Source: Polaromonas sp. AET17H-212 (GTDB lineage: Bacteria; Pseudomonadota; Gammaproteobacteria; Burkholderiales; Burkholderiaceae_C). Taken from it: a DNA stretch of 64,000 nucleotides. The translations under genes and the position numbers were made by a program. Shown in pieces: positions 43,349-54,729 of the stretch. The stretch lies in the NCBI RefSeq assembly GCF_002379085.1, contig NZ_NBZW01000024.1, positions 1 through 64,000 of the forward strand. The letters are read 5' to 3'. Below the pieces are notes generated by a model. The model saw only the letters and a list, made by a program, of their open reading frames with translations, made no database searches and had not been told where the DNA came from. Positions within the stretch are counted from its first letter, which is position 1. Every line of letters starts with the position of its first letter.

Positions 43349-44518
43349 ATGAACAAAACCGTTTTTGCCGTCCTCAGCAGCGCCTTGCTGCTGGCCGCCT
43401 GTTCCAAGCCAGCTCCGCCCGAAGAGCCGGTACGTGCCGTCAAGGTCATGACCGTGGGGACGGATGCCTTCGATACCGCTTACGAGTTTGCCGGCGAGGT
43501 CAAGGCCCAGGTCGAGTCGCGGTTGGGTTTTCGGGTCGGCGGAAAAATCATCCGGCGCCAGGCCGAACTCGGCCAGCGCGTGAAGGCGGGGCAGGTGCTG
43601 GCCCAGCTGGACCCGCAGGACTACAAGCTGGCCGCCGATGCGGCGCGTGCCCAGGTCGCGGCGGCGGCCACGCAGCGCGACCTGGCCTCGGCCGACTACA
43701 AACGCTACAAGGAACTCCGGGACCAGAACTTCATCAGCGGCGCTGAACTCGAGCGCCGCGAGACCACGCTCAAGGCAGCGCAGGCCCAACTGGAGCAGGC
43801 GCAGTCGCAACTGGCCGTGCAGGGCAACCAGGCCACTTACGCCGTGCTGGTGGCCGACGTGTCGGGCGTGGTGACGGCCGTGGAAGCCGAGGTCGGGCAG
43901 GTGGTCTCGGCCGGCACGCCGGTGCTGCGCATCGCCGCCGACGGCCCGCGCGATGTGGTGTTTTCCGTGCCCGAAGACAAGGTGGCGGCCATCAAGGTCG
44001 GCATGCCGGTCAAGGTGCGGGTCTGGGCGCAGAACGCCGGGCTGGAAGGCACGGTGCGCGAAGTGGGTGCCAGCGCCGACCCGCTGACGCGGACCTACCC
44101 GGTCAAGGTGGCGCTGGCCACCCAGGAGCCGCCGGTGCTGGGCGCCACGGTTTACGTGCAACCGCAGGGCCTGGGTGCTGCGGGTGTGCAGGTCATCAAG
44201 CTGCCGACCACCGCCCTGCGCCAGGAAGGCCGGGCGACGGCGGTCTGGGTGCTGGACAAGGCGAGCATGACGGTGAAGTCGCAGGTCATCCAGATTGCCA
44301 CGGCCGACGGCAACGAGGCGGTGGTGGCTTCGGGCCTGCAGCCCGGCATGCTGGTGGTCAGCGCCGGCGTGCATGTGCTCTCGCCCGGGCAGAAGGTCAC
44401 GATTTATCAGCCAAAAGTGGCTGCAGCCCTTGCCCCGCCTGCGCAGACGGCTATCAATCCGGTAGCGTCTGCCGCTGGCGCGATGCCATCCCCGGTCGCT
44501 GCACCTGCCGCGAAGTGA
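43349..44518 (+). CDS. RND efflux periplasmic adaptor lipoprotein
   Basis: 389 aa. Lipoprotein signal MNKTVFAVLSSALLLAAC (Cys 18). The lipoyl/barrel-sandwich half RLGFRVGGKIIRRQAELGQRVKAGQVLAQLDPQDY is followed by an alpha-helical hairpin (about 95-160), the second lipoyl half (ADVSGVVTAVEAEVGQVVSAGTPVLRIA) and a beta-barrel/MP domain. It links the RND pump encoded 7 bases downstream to an outer-membrane channel that is not encoded here. The last ~30 residues are repeat-derived (copy 8) and Ala/Pro-rich. Confidence 0.93.
   Translation: MNKTVFAVLSSALLLAACSKPAPPEEPVRAVKVMTVGTDAFDTAYEFAGEVKAQVESRLGFRVGGKIIRRQAELGQRVKAGQVLAQLDPQDYKLAADAARAQVAAAATQRDLASADYKRYKELRDQNFISGAELERRETTLKAAQAQLEQAQSQLAVQGNQATYAVLVADVSGVVTAVEAEVGQVVSAGTPVLRIAADGPRDVVFSVPEDKVAAIKVGMPVKVRVWAQNAGLEGTVREVGASADPLTRTYPVKVALATQEPPVLGATVYVQPQGLGAAGVQVIKLPTTALRQEGRATAVWVLDKASMTVKSQVIQIATADGNEAVVASGLQPGMLVVSAGVHVLSPGQKVTIYQPKVAAALAPPAQTAINPVASAAGAMPSPVAAPAAK
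44411..44466 (+). repeat. Dispersed ~56 bp repeat, copy 8 (inside the RND adaptor gene)
   Basis: Core 44426-44466: GCCCTTGCCCCGCCTGCGCA, then GACG-GCTAT-N7-GTAGC. It starts with CCAAAAGTGGCTGCA. It encodes part of the disordered C-terminal tail (AALAPPAQTAINPVA). Confidence 0.75.
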
Positions 44519-44525
44519 GGCTGGC

Positions 44526-47500
44526 ATGACCCAAGTACAACCGAAGGACGGCTTCAACCTGTCCAAATGGGCGCTGGACCATCCGGCGCTGACGCGTTAC
44601 CTGATGGTGGTGCTGATGCTGCTCGGCTTTGCCGCCTACTTCCAGCTCGGCCAGGACGAGGACCCGCCGTTCACCTTCCGGGCCATGGTGGTGCGCACCT
44701 ACTGGCCGGGCGCCACGGCGCAGCAGGTGGCCGAGCAGGTGACCGACAAGATCGAACGCACGCTGCAGGAAGTGCCGTTTGCCGACAAGATCCGCAGCTA
44801 TTCCAAGCCCGGCGAGTCGCAGATCATTTTTCAGATCAAGGACTCGTCGAAAGCTGCCGACGTGGCCGGTGTCTGGTACGCGGTGCGCAAGAAGATCGGC
44901 GACATGCGCGGCACGCTGCCCGGCGGGGTGCAGGGGCCGTTTTTCAACGACGACTTCGGCGATGTCTATGGCGTGATCTACGCGCTGCAGGCCGACGGCT
45001 TCAGTTATGCCGAGCTCAAGACCTTTGCCGACGAGGTGCGCCAGAAACTGTTGCGTGTGCCCGATGTGGCCAAGGTCGAGCAGTTCGGCGTGCAGGACGA
45101 AAAGCTCTTCATCGAGATTTCGCAAAAGCGCCTGGCCCAGCTCGGGCTGGACTTCAACCAGGTGCTGAGCCAGCTCGGCCAGCAAAACGCGGTGGAGTCC
45201 GCCGGCGCGGTGCAGACACCGCTGGATGTGGTGCAGGTGCGGGTGGCCGGGCAGTTCGAAGCGGTCGAGCAGTTGCGCGCCATGCCGATACGCGGCGCCT
45301 CGGGCAGCCAGCTGCGCCTGGGCGACATTGCCGAGGTCAAGCGCGGCTACGTCGACCCGCCGGCCGTCAAGGTGCGGCACCAGGGCCGGGAAGTGATTGC
45401 GCTCGGTGTTTCCATGGCCAAGGGCGGCGACATCATTGCGCTGGGCAAGGCGCTGAAGGCGACCACTGCCGGCATTGCAGGCGGCCTGCCGGCCGGCATC
45501 GAGCTGGTGCAGATCCAGGACCAGCCGACCGCGGTGGCGACCTCGGTCAACGAGTTCGTGAAGGTGTTGATCGAAGCGGTGGTGATTGTGCTGGCCGTGA
45601 GTTTCATCGCGCTGGGTTTTCACCGCCGGCCCGGGCAACACCCGCTGTGGAAGCGGTACTACATCGACATGCGGCCCGGCTTGGTGGTCGGCATCACGAT
45701 TCCGCTGGTGCTGGCCGTGACCTTTCTGGCCATGAACTACTTCGGCATCGGCCTGCACAAGATTTCGCTGGGTTCGCTGATCATCGCGCTGGGCCTGCTG
45801 GTGGACGACGCCATCATTGCGGTCGAGATGATGGTGCGCAAGATGGAAGAGGGCTACGACAAGGTGCGCGCCGCGACCTTTGCCTACGAAATCACCGCCA
45901 TGCCCATGCTGACCGGCACGCTGATCACGGCGGTTGGCTTTTTGCCGATCGGCATGGCCAAATCAGCCGTGGGTGAGTACACCTTCGCGATTTTTGCGGT
46001 GACCGTGATCGCGCTGGTGTTGAGCTGGATCGTGTCGGTGTATTTCGTGCCGTATCTGGGGACCTTGCTGCTCAAGGTGCCGCCGCATGTGCAGGAGGTG
46101 GCCGCCGGACAGGACAGCCCGCACGAGATGTTCGACAGCCCCTTCTACAACACCTTTCGCCGGGCGGTGAACTGGTGCGTACAGTACCGCTGGGTCACGA
46201 TTGGCGCGACGGTGCTGTTTTTTGCGCTGGGCATTGTCGGCATGGGCAAGGTGCAGCAGCAGTTCTTCCCCGATTCGAGCCGGCGCGAGATCATGGTCGA
46301 CATCTGGTTCCCGGAAGGCACCTCGTTCGCCGCCAATGAACTGACGGCCAAACGTGTCGAGGCGCGCCTGCTTCAGGAAGCCGGCGTCAGCTCGGTCAGC
46401 ACCTGGGTCGGCTCGGGTGTGCCGCGTTTTTACCTGCCGCTGGACCAGGTTTTTCCGCAGACCAATGTGTCGCAATTCATCGTGCTGCCGCAGGACCTGA
46501 AGGTGCGTGAATCGCTGCGCATCAAGCTGCCGGCGCTGCTGGCCCAGGAGTTTCCCGAGGTGCGCGGCCGCATCAAGCTGCTGCCCAACGGCCCGCCCGT
46601 GCCTTACCCGGTGCAGTTCCGTGTGGTTGGCATCGATCCGCTGGTGCTGCGCGAACGCGCCGACGAGGTCAAGGCCGCGCTGCGCGAGAGCCCCAACACC
46701 CGCGGCGTCAATGACAACTGGAACGAGTCCGTCAAGGTGCTGCGCCTGGAAGTGGACCAGTCCAAGGCGCGCGCGCTCGGCGTGACCAGCCAGTCGATTG
46801 CCCAGGCGTCCAAAACCATCCTGGCCGGCACCAACGTGGGCCAGTTCCGCGAAGGCGACAAGCTGATCGACATCGTGCTGCGCCAGCCGCAGGACGAGCG
46901 CAACGCCATCACCGACATTGCCAACGCCTACCTGCCGACGGCGTCGGGCAAATCAATCCCGCTGACGCAGATCGCCAAGCCGGTGTTCACCTGGGAGCCC
47001 GGCGTGATGTGGCGGGAAAACCGCGACTACGCCATCACCGTGCAAAGCGACATCGTCGAAGGCCTGCAAGGCGCCACGGTGACCCACCAGCTCCTGCCCG
47101 GCCTGAAGGCGCTGGAAGCGACATGGCAGAAAACCGGGATGGGCGGCTACCGCATCGAGGTCGCCGGCGCCGTCGAGGAAAGCAGCAAGGGCTCCAGCTC
47201 GATTGCGGCCGGCATTCCCGTCATGCTGTTTCTGACGTTCACGCTGCTCATGTTGCAACTGCACAGCTTCAGCCGCGCCATGCTGGTCTTCCTGACCGGG
47301 CCGCTGGGCATTGCTGGCGTGGCCGGGGCCCTGCTCCTGCTGGGCCGCCCCTTCGGCTTTGTGGCCTTGCTCGGCGTGATCGCGCTGATGGGCATGATCC
47401 AGCGCAACTCGGTGATCCTGATCGACCAGATCGAGCAGGACCGGGCGGCCGGCGTTCCCGCCTGGGACGCGATCGTGGAGTCGGCCGTGCGGCGCTTGCG

Positions 47501-47690
47501 CCCCATCGTGCTGACGGCCGCTGCCGCCGTGCTGGCCATGATCCCGCTGTCGCGCAGCGTGTTCTGGGGGCCGATGGCGGTCGCCATCATGGGCGGCCTG
47601 ATTGTTGCCACCGTGCTGACGCTGCTGGCCTTGCCGGCGATGTACGCCGCATGGTTTCGCGTGAAACGCGAAACACCGGCGTTTCAATAA
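44526..47690 (+). CDS. RND efflux transporter permease
   Basis: 1054 aa inner-membrane proton-driven pump with the usual 12 helices and two large periplasmic loops. FQLGQDEDPPFTFRAMVVRTYWPGATA near the N-terminus marks a group close to TriC/MexK-type pumps rather than AcrB itself. The proton-relay pair is in LLVDDAIIAVEMM (Asp 427-428). GRPFGFVALLGVIALMGMIQRNSV is the second-half signature. It lies 7 bases after its adaptor. The 3' end is followed by a diverged second copy of its last codons. Confidence 0.93.
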   Translation: MTQVQPKDGFNLSKWALDHPALTRYLMVVLMLLGFAAYFQLGQDEDPPFTFRAMVVRTYWPGATAQQVAEQVTDKIERTLQEVPFADKIRSYSKPGESQIIFQIKDSSKAADVAGVWYAVRKKIGDMRGTLPGGVQGPFFNDDFGDVYGVIYALQADGFSYAELKTFADEVRQKLLRVPDVAKVEQFGVQDEKLFIEISQKRLAQLGLDFNQVLSQLGQQNAVESAGAVQTPLDVVQVRVAGQFEAVEQLRAMPIRGASGSQLRLGDIAEVKRGYVDPPAVKVRHQGREVIALGVSMAKGGDIIALGKALKATTAGIAGGLPAGIELVQIQDQPTAVATSVNEFVKVLIEAVVIVLAVSFIALGFHRRPGQHPLWKRYYIDMRPGLVVGITIPLVLAVTFLAMNYFGIGLHKISLGSLIIALGLLVDDAIIAVEMMVRKMEEGYDKVRAATFAYEITAMPMLTGTLITAVGFLPIGMAKSAVGEYTFAIFAVTVIALVLSWIVSVYFVPYLGTLLLKVPPHVQEVAAGQDSPHEMFDSPFYNTFRRAVNWCVQYRWVTIGATVLFFALGIVGMGKVQQQFFPDSSRREIMVDIWFPEGTSFAANELTAKRVEARLLQEAGVSSVSTWVGSGVPRFYLPLDQVFPQTNVSQFIVLPQDLKVRESLRIKLPALLAQEFPEVRGRIKLLPNGPPVPYPVQFRVVGIDPLVLRERADEVKAALRESPNTRGVNDNWNESVKVLRLEVDQSKARALGVTSQSIAQASKTILAGTNVGQFREGDKLIDIVLRQPQDERNAITDIANAYLPTASGKSIPLTQIAKPVFTWEPGVMWRENRDYAITVQSDIVEGLQGATVTHQLLPGLKALEATWQKTGMGGYRIEVAGAVEESSKGSSSIAAGIPVMLFLTFTLLMLQLHSFSRAMLVFLTGPLGIAGVAGALLLLGRPFGFVALLGVIALMGMIQRNSVILIDQIEQDRAAGVPAWDAIVESAVRRLRPIVLTAAAAVLAMIPLSRSVFWGPMAVAIMGGLIVATVLTLLALPAMYAAWFRVKRETPAFQ

Positions 47691-47767
47691 TCAGCCCGGC
47701 GGGGCGGCGCGTAGCGCCCAGACCCGCATGGTTCCGTGTGAAACGGGAGTCACCGGTCCCGGCCTGA
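47647..47767 (+). repeat. Duplicated 3' end of the RND permease gene
   Basis: 47647-47681 (GCCGCATGGTTTCGCGTGAA and on) and 47723-47757 (CCCGCATGGTTCCGTGTGAA and on) are about 80% alike over 35 bases, 76-77 bases apart. The first encodes the true end AWFRVKRETPAFQ; the second would encode AWFRVKRESPVPA followed by a stop, but in another frame after the real stop. It looks like the relic of an older gene end. Confidence 0.65.
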
Positions 47768-47890
47768 CCCCACCTGCGGGATGGCTGGGCGCTGAAGCGG
47801 CAGCCGATACAGGCTAAAATAGAAAGTTGACCGATTTCAGGCGGGGGTCCGGAAGCCGAAAAGCTGAGGATTCCCGTTTTTATTTCAGGC

Positions 47891-47977
47891 GCGCGGGTGG
47901 CGAAATTGGTAGACGCACCAGGTTTAGGTCCTGACGTCCGCAAGGATGTGGGGGTTCGAGTCCCCCCCCGCGCACCA
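47891..47977 (+). tRNA. tRNA-Leu(TAG)
   Basis: Acceptor GCGCGGG pairs with CCCGCGC, with A then an encoded CCA. Loop TTTAGGT between CCAGG and CCTGA gives anticodon TAG. Long variable arm as in Leu tRNAs, T-loop GGTTCGAGTCC. A TAAAAT at 47815-47820 may be its -10 box, without a clear -35. Confidence 0.95.
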
Positions 47978-48066
47978 CGATTGAGACTTTCAGGACGATG
48001 GCCGCACGGGTTGACCGGTGCGCCCCTCTGTCTTTTACACATTTTTCGGATATTTAGGAGTAGATC

Positions 48067-49377
48067 ATGGCCGTGACTGTCGAAACCCTTGAAAAGCTGG
48101 AGCGCAAGATCACTTTGACGCTGCCCGTAGGCACCATCCAGTCCGAAGTGGACGCGCGCCTGAAACGCCTGGCCCGCACGGTCAAGATGGACGGTTTCCG
48201 TCCCGGCAAGGTGCCCATGAACGTGGTTGCCCAGCGTTATGGCTACTCGGTGCATTACGAAGTCATGAACGACAAGGTCGGCGAGGCTTTCTCCGTGGCC
48301 GCCAACGAAGCCAAGCTGCGTGTGGCCGGCCAGCCGCGCATCAGCGAAAAGGAAGGCGCGCCCGAGGGCGAGCTGGCGTTTGACGCCATTTTCGAGGTCT
48401 ACCCGGAAGTCAAGATCGGCGACCTGGCCAGCGCCGAAGTTGAAAAAATCACCGCGGAAGTGACCGACGAAGCCATTGACAAGACGGTGGACATCCTGCG
48501 CAAGCAGCGCCGCACCTTTGCCCAGCGAGCCATCGACGCGCCGGCGCAGGACGGCGACCGCGTCACCATCGACTTCGAAGGCAAGATCGACGGCGAGCCG
48601 TTTGCCGGCGGCAAGGCGGAAGCCTTCCAGTTCCTGGTCGGCGAAGGCCAGATGCTCAAGGAGTTCGAAGACGCGGTGCGCGGCATGAAAAGCGGCGAGA
48701 GCAAGACCTTCCCGCTCAATTTCCCCGCCGATTACCATGGCAAGGATGTGGCCGGCAAACAGGCCGACTTCATGGTCACCGTCAAGAAGATCGAAGCCGC
48801 CCACCTGCCTGAAGTCAACGAAGCCCTGGCCAAGTCCCTGGGCATCGCCGACGCCACCGTCGAAGGCCTGCGCGCCGACATCCGCAAGAACCTCGAGCGC
48901 GAAGTCAAGTTCCGCCTGTTGGCCCGCAACAAAAACGCCGTCATGGACGCGCTGCTGGCCCACGCCGAACTCGACGTGCCCCAGTCGATCGTCCAGTCCG
49001 AACTGGACCGCATGGTCGAAGGTGCCCGCGCCGACCTCAAGCAGCGCGGCATCAAGGACGCCGACAAGGCGCCGATTCCCGACGACATCTTCCGCCCGCA
49101 GGCTGAAAAGCGCGTGCGCCTGGGCTTGGTGGTGGCCGAGCTGACCCGCACCAACGACCTGTTTCCCAAGACCGAACAGGTCAAGGCCCACGTCGAAGAA
49201 CTGGCTTCGAGCTACGAAAAGCCGGAAGACGTGGTGCGCTGGTACTTCAGCGACGAAAAACGCATGGCCGAGGTTGAGTCCGTCGTGATTGAAAACAATG
49301 TCACGAATTTTGTGCTGGGCAAGGCCAAAATCGTCGAAAAATCGGTGCCATTTGATGAATTGATGGCGCAGAACTGA
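48067..49377 (+). CDS. tig: Trigger factor
   Basis: 436 aa ribosome-associated chaperone and peptidyl-prolyl isomerase. The ribosome-binding signature is GFRPGKVPMNVV (about residues 44-55). The FKBP-type PPIase domain is about 160-245 (DGDRVTIDFEGKIDGEPFAGGKAEAF). A long helical C-terminal domain follows. Ribosome binding site AGGAG lies 7 bases before ATG 48067. tig-clpP-clpX-lon is the standard protein quality-control order. Confidence 0.97.
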   Translation: MAVTVETLEKLERKITLTLPVGTIQSEVDARLKRLARTVKMDGFRPGKVPMNVVAQRYGYSVHYEVMNDKVGEAFSVAANEAKLRVAGQPRISEKEGAPEGELAFDAIFEVYPEVKIGDLASAEVEKITAEVTDEAIDKTVDILRKQRRTFAQRAIDAPAQDGDRVTIDFEGKIDGEPFAGGKAEAFQFLVGEGQMLKEFEDAVRGMKSGESKTFPLNFPADYHGKDVAGKQADFMVTVKKIEAAHLPEVNEALAKSLGIADATVEGLRADIRKNLEREVKFRLLARNKNAVMDALLAHAELDVPQSIVQSELDRMVEGARADLKQRGIKDADKAPIPDDIFRPQAEKRVRLGLVVAELTRTNDLFPKTEQVKAHVEELASSYEKPEDVVRWYFSDEKRMAEVESVVIENNVTNFVLGKAKIVEKSVPFDELMAQN

Positions 49378-49428
49378 AGCGGACGGCGGGCCCTTGGTCC
49401 GGCGCAGAGCTGATTTCTGATGCAGGGG

Positions 49429-49457
49429 CTTGCGGCTGAGGCTTCAAGCCCCATTTA
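49429..49457 (+). promoter_or_regulatory. Heat-shock (sigma-32) promoter for clpP
   Basis: CTTGCGG (49429-49435), 13 bases, CCCCATTTA (49449-49457). The -10 is an exact sigma-32 match and the -35 keeps CTTG. It lies 36 bases before the chosen clpP start. Confidence 0.7.
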
Positions 49458-49492
49458 TTTTGGGTAAAGTAGTCCCAACATTTGGAGAAAAC

Positions 49493-50113
49493 ATGAACAT
49501 TTACAGCAGTGCACAGGACATCCAGGGCCTCGGCATGGTGCCGATGGTGATTGAACAGTCTGGCCGTGGCGAGCGGTCCTATGACATTTATTCGCGTCTG
49601 CTGAAGGAGCGTGTCATTTTCCTCGTGGGCCCGGTCAATGACCAGACGGCCAACCTGGTGGTGGCGCAGTTGCTGTTCCTCGAGAGTGAAAACCCGGACA
49701 AGGACATTTCGTTCTACATCAACTCCCCGGGCGGTTCCGTGACCGCCGGCATGGCGATTTACGACACCATGCAGTTCATCAAGGCCGATGTGTCTACCCT
49801 GTGTGTGGGCATGGCGGCGAGCATGGGCGCCTTTTTGCTGGCGGCCGGCGCCAAGGGCAAGCGCTTCTCGCTGCCCAACTCGCGCGTGATGATTCACCAG
49901 CCCTCGGGCGGCGCGCAGGGCCAGGCCACCGACATCGAGATCCACGCCCGCGACATCCTCAAGACGCGCGAGCAGCTCAACCGCATCCTGGCCGAGAACA
50001 CCGGGCAGACGATCGAGAAAATCGAGCGCGACACCGAGCGTGACTACTTCATGTTTGCCGACGACGCGAAGGCTTACGGCGTCGTGGACCAGGTGATCGC
50101 CAAACGCCCCTGA
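49493..50113 (+). CDS. clpP: ATP-dependent Clp protease proteolytic subunit
   Basis: 206 aa serine peptidase that forms a double heptamer and works with ClpX. Catalytic Ser 110 (GMAASMGAF), His 135 (MIHQPSGG) and an Asp near residue 184 are in the ClpP order. [17 protein letters not shown] is the substrate-binding Gly-rich loop. ATG 49493 has TGGAGA before it and matches ClpP N-termini; an in-frame ATG further upstream lies in the promoter. Confidence 0.97.
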   Translation: MNIYSSAQDIQGLGMVPMVIEQSGRGERSYDIYSRLLKERVIFLVGPVNDQTANLVVAQLLFLESENPDKDISFYINSPGGSVTAGMAIYDTMQFIKADVSTLCVGMAASMGAFLLAAGAKGKRFSLPNSRVMIHQPSGGAQGQATDIEIHARDILKTREQLNRILAENTGQTIEKIERDTERDYFMFADDAKAYGVVDQVIAKRP

Positions 50114-50146
50114 ACGGGCGTTCGCTTCCCCTGGTTGCAGCATAGC

Positions 50147-50180
50147 AACGGCGTTTCTGTAACAGGGGACGCCGTTTTTA
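50147..50180 (+). terminator. Rho-independent terminator after clpP
   Basis: AACGGCGT (50147-50154) pairs with ACGCCGTT (50169-50176), followed by TTTA. A smaller AACGCCC/GGGCGTT hairpin spans the clpP stop (50103-50122). Confidence 0.75.
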
Positions 50181-50290
50181 TTGGCATCTCCCTCGGAGCC
50201 GGCTGAGACCTGTTTCGCCGTAAGTCGGGCCAGGTTTATTTGGTTATCATTAGCTAACACGTCCCACGGGCACCCAAAGGCATTACATTC

Positions 50291-51556
50291 ATGGCCGATA
50301 AAAAAGGCTCTTCCAGCGAAAAAACCCTGTACTGCTCCTTCTGCGGCAAAAGCCAGCACGAAGTCAAGAAGCTGATTGCAGGGCCATCGGTTTTCATCTG
50401 TGATGAATGCATCGACCTGTGCAACGAAATCATCCGCGACGAACTGCCCGCCGGGGATGACGTGCGCGAAACGCGTGGCGACCTGCCGACGCCGCTGGAA
50501 ATCAAGGCGACGCTCGATGGTTACGTGATTGGGCAGGAGCCGGCCAAGCGCACGCTGGCCGTTGCTGTCTACAACCACTACAAGCGCCTGCGCCACAAGG
50601 AAAAAGCCAAAAAAGACGATGTGGAGCTGACCAAAAGCAACATCCTGCTGATCGGCCCCACTGGCTCCGGCAAGACCCTGCTGGCCCAGACCTTGGCGCG
50701 CACCCTCAACGTTCCCTTCGTGATGGCCGACGCCACCACGCTGACCGAAGCCGGCTATGTCGGCGAAGACGTCGAAAACATCATCCAGAAACTGCTGCAG
50801 AGCTGCAACTATGAAGTCGAGCGCGCGCAGCAGGGCATTGTCTACATCGACGAAATCGACAAGATCTCGCGCAAATCCGACAATCCGTCGATCACGCGCG
50901 ACGTGTCGGGCGAGGGCGTGCAGCAGGCGCTGCTCAAGCTGATCGAGGGCACGATGGCCTCGGTGCCGCCGCAGGGCGGCCGCAAGCACCCGAACCAGGA
51001 CTTCCTGCAGGTCGACACCACCAACATCCTGTTCATCTGCGGCGGGGCTTTCTCGGGGCTGGAAAAAGTCATTGAAAACCGCACCGAATCGTCCGGCATC
51101 GGGTTCGGCGCTTCCGTGAAGAGCAAGAAGGCCCGCAGCCTGACCGAGTCCTTCAAGGACGTGGAGCCGGAAGACCTGATCAAGTTTGGCCTGATCCCCG
51201 AACTGGTGGGCCGCATGCCGGTGGTCGCCACTTTGGCCGAACTGACCGAGGACGCGCTGGTGCAGATCCTGACGGAACCCAAAAACGCCGTCGTCAAGCA
51301 GTTCAGCAAGCTGTTGTCCATGGAAGGGGTCGATCTGGAGATTCGCCCCTCGGCGCTCAAGGCCATTGCCCGCAAGGCGCTGGCGCGCAAGACCGGCGCG
51401 CGCGGCCTGCGCTCCATCCTGGAGCAGTCCCTGATTGACACCATGTTTGACCTGCCCAATACCAGCAATGTGGAAAAAGTGGTGGTTGACGAGTCGACGA
51501 TCGAGGAAAACAAGCCACCGCTGCTGGTGTACCGTGAAGCCGCCAAACAGGCCTGA
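50291..51556 (+). CDS. clpX: ATP-dependent Clp protease ATP-binding subunit ClpX
   Basis: 421 aa. The N-terminal zinc domain has paired Cys CSFCGKSQ ... [11 protein letters not shown]+ domain with Walker [14 protein letters not shown], Walker [11 protein letters not shown], and the ClpP-docking loop IGF (SGIGFGAS). It unfolds tagged proteins and feeds ClpP. Separated from clpP by a terminator, so it also has its own promoter in 50181-50290, where I see only a weak TTATCAT. Confidence 0.97.
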   Translation: MADKKGSSSEKTLYCSFCGKSQHEVKKLIAGPSVFICDECIDLCNEIIRDELPAGDDVRETRGDLPTPLEIKATLDGYVIGQEPAKRTLAVAVYNHYKRLRHKEKAKKDDVELTKSNILLIGPTGSGKTLLAQTLARTLNVPFVMADATTLTEAGYVGEDVENIIQKLLQSCNYEVERAQQGIVYIDEIDKISRKSDNPSITRDVSGEGVQQALLKLIEGTMASVPPQGGRKHPNQDFLQVDTTNILFICGGAFSGLEKVIENRTESSGIGFGASVKSKKARSLTESFKDVEPEDLIKFGLIPELVGRMPVVATLAELTEDALVQILTEPKNAVVKQFSKLLSMEGVDLEIRPSALKAIARKALARKTGARGLRSILEQSLIDTMFDLPNTSNVEKVVVDESTIEENKPPLLVYREAAKQA

Positions 51557-51628
51557 GACCGCCCCAGGGGAAGAAGGACGAAGAAGGACTCCGGTGTGTA
51601 GCCTGTCGTGGCATAAATGGGCGGCAGG

Positions 51629-51656
51629 CTTGAAAAGTGGCCGCTGTTCCCCACTT
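51629..51656 (+). promoter_or_regulatory. Heat-shock (sigma-32) promoter for lon
   Basis: CTTGAAA (51629-51635), 13 bases, CCCCACTT (51649-51656), almost exactly the sigma-32 consensus. It lies about 90 bases before the lon start. Confidence 0.8.
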
Positions 51657-51744
51657 TCGAGTTAACTGTTTTCGCCGATACTGAAAATTCCCCGGACGCC
51701 ACCGCGCCTCGGTTTTCGTTAAAGGCCTACCTTTAAAGGTTGAT

Positions 51745-54174
<2,430 letters not shown>

Positions 54175-54223
54175 GTCTTGTGCAAATTTTTCAAGTTTCT
54201 TCGCAAAGCACAAAAAAGCACGC

Positions 54224-54229
54224 TATAAT
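54224..54229 (+). promoter_or_regulatory. -10 box for the Gly-Cys-Leu tRNA cluster
   Basis: Perfect TATAAT 15 bases before tRNA-Gly. TTCGCA 18 bases upstream of it is a fair -35. Confidence 0.6.
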
Positions 54230-54243
54230 TCGAGGCTGATAAC

Positions 54244-54319
54244 GCGGGAGTAGCTCAGTTGGTAGAGCGCAACCTTGCCAAGGTTGAGGTCGAGAGTTCG
54301 AGACTCTTCTCCCGCTCCA
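54244..54319 (+). tRNA. tRNA-Gly(GCC)
   Basis: Acceptor GCGGGAG pairs with CTCCCGC, then T and CCA. Anticodon stem AACCT/AGGTT holds TGCCA, anticodon GCC. T-loop GTTCGAGAC. D-arm AGCTCAGTTGGTAGAGC normal. Confidence 0.96.
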
Positions 54320-54324
54320 ATTCG

Positions 54325-54357
54325 AAAAGGGCAGCACTTAAAAATGCTGTCCTTTTT
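54325..54357 (+). terminator. Terminator-like hairpin between tRNA-Gly and tRNA-Cys
   Basis: AAAGGGCAGCA pairs with TGCTGTCCTTT (one G-U), then a short T-run. Confidence 0.7.
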
Positions 54358-54426
54358 CATTGGTGATAGTTCACAAGCGATTCAGTAGAATCATCCTGTT
54401 GGTTCTGCTGGAAGCGGTCAGATTAC

Positions 54427-54500
54427 GGCGCGGTAACAAAGCGGTTATGTACCGGATTGCAAATCCGAGTAGGTCGGTTCGACTCCGGCCCGCGCCTCCA
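54427..54500 (+). tRNA. tRNA-Cys(GCA)
   Basis: Acceptor GGCGCGG pairs with CCGCGCC, then T and CCA. Anticodon stem CGGAT/ATCCG holds TGCAA, anticodon GCA. T-arm GTCGGTTCGACTCCGGC normal with one mismatch. Confidence 0.95.
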
Positions 54501-54514
54501 TCCATGTTTTTTGC

Positions 54515-54537
54515 AGCCCCTTGCCAGGGGCTTTTTT
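54515..54537 (+). terminator. Rho-independent terminator between tRNA-Cys and tRNA-Leu
   Basis: AGCCCCT pairs with AGGGGCT around a 3-base loop, followed by TTTTTT. Confidence 0.85.
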
Positions 54538-54556
54538 GTTCGTCAGCATGTCCCCG

Positions 54557-54648
54557 GCCTGAGTGGTGAAATAGGTAGACACAGCGGACTTAAAATCCGC
54601 CGCTTCGTGAAAACGGGCGTACCGGTTCGATTCCGGTCTCAGGCACCA
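54557..54648 (+). tRNA. tRNA-Leu(TAA)
   Basis: Acceptor GCCTGAG pairs with CTCAGGC, then A and CCA. Loop CTTAAAA between CGGA and TCCG gives anticodon TAA. Long variable arm; T-loop GGTTCGATTCC. Second Leu tRNA of the window. Confidence 0.95.
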
Positions 54649-54729
54649 GACCCCGGAACAACGCCTCACAGGCCCTGTCGGCATGCTGGCGATGCCCATT
54701 TCAGACCGCAACTGGTTAAGATAGATTCC

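Noticed and set aside
54320..54426. A small gene between tRNA-Gly and tRNA-Cys
   Set aside because: Only a terminator hairpin is seen; the short open frames there lack a ribosome binding site and run into the tRNA.
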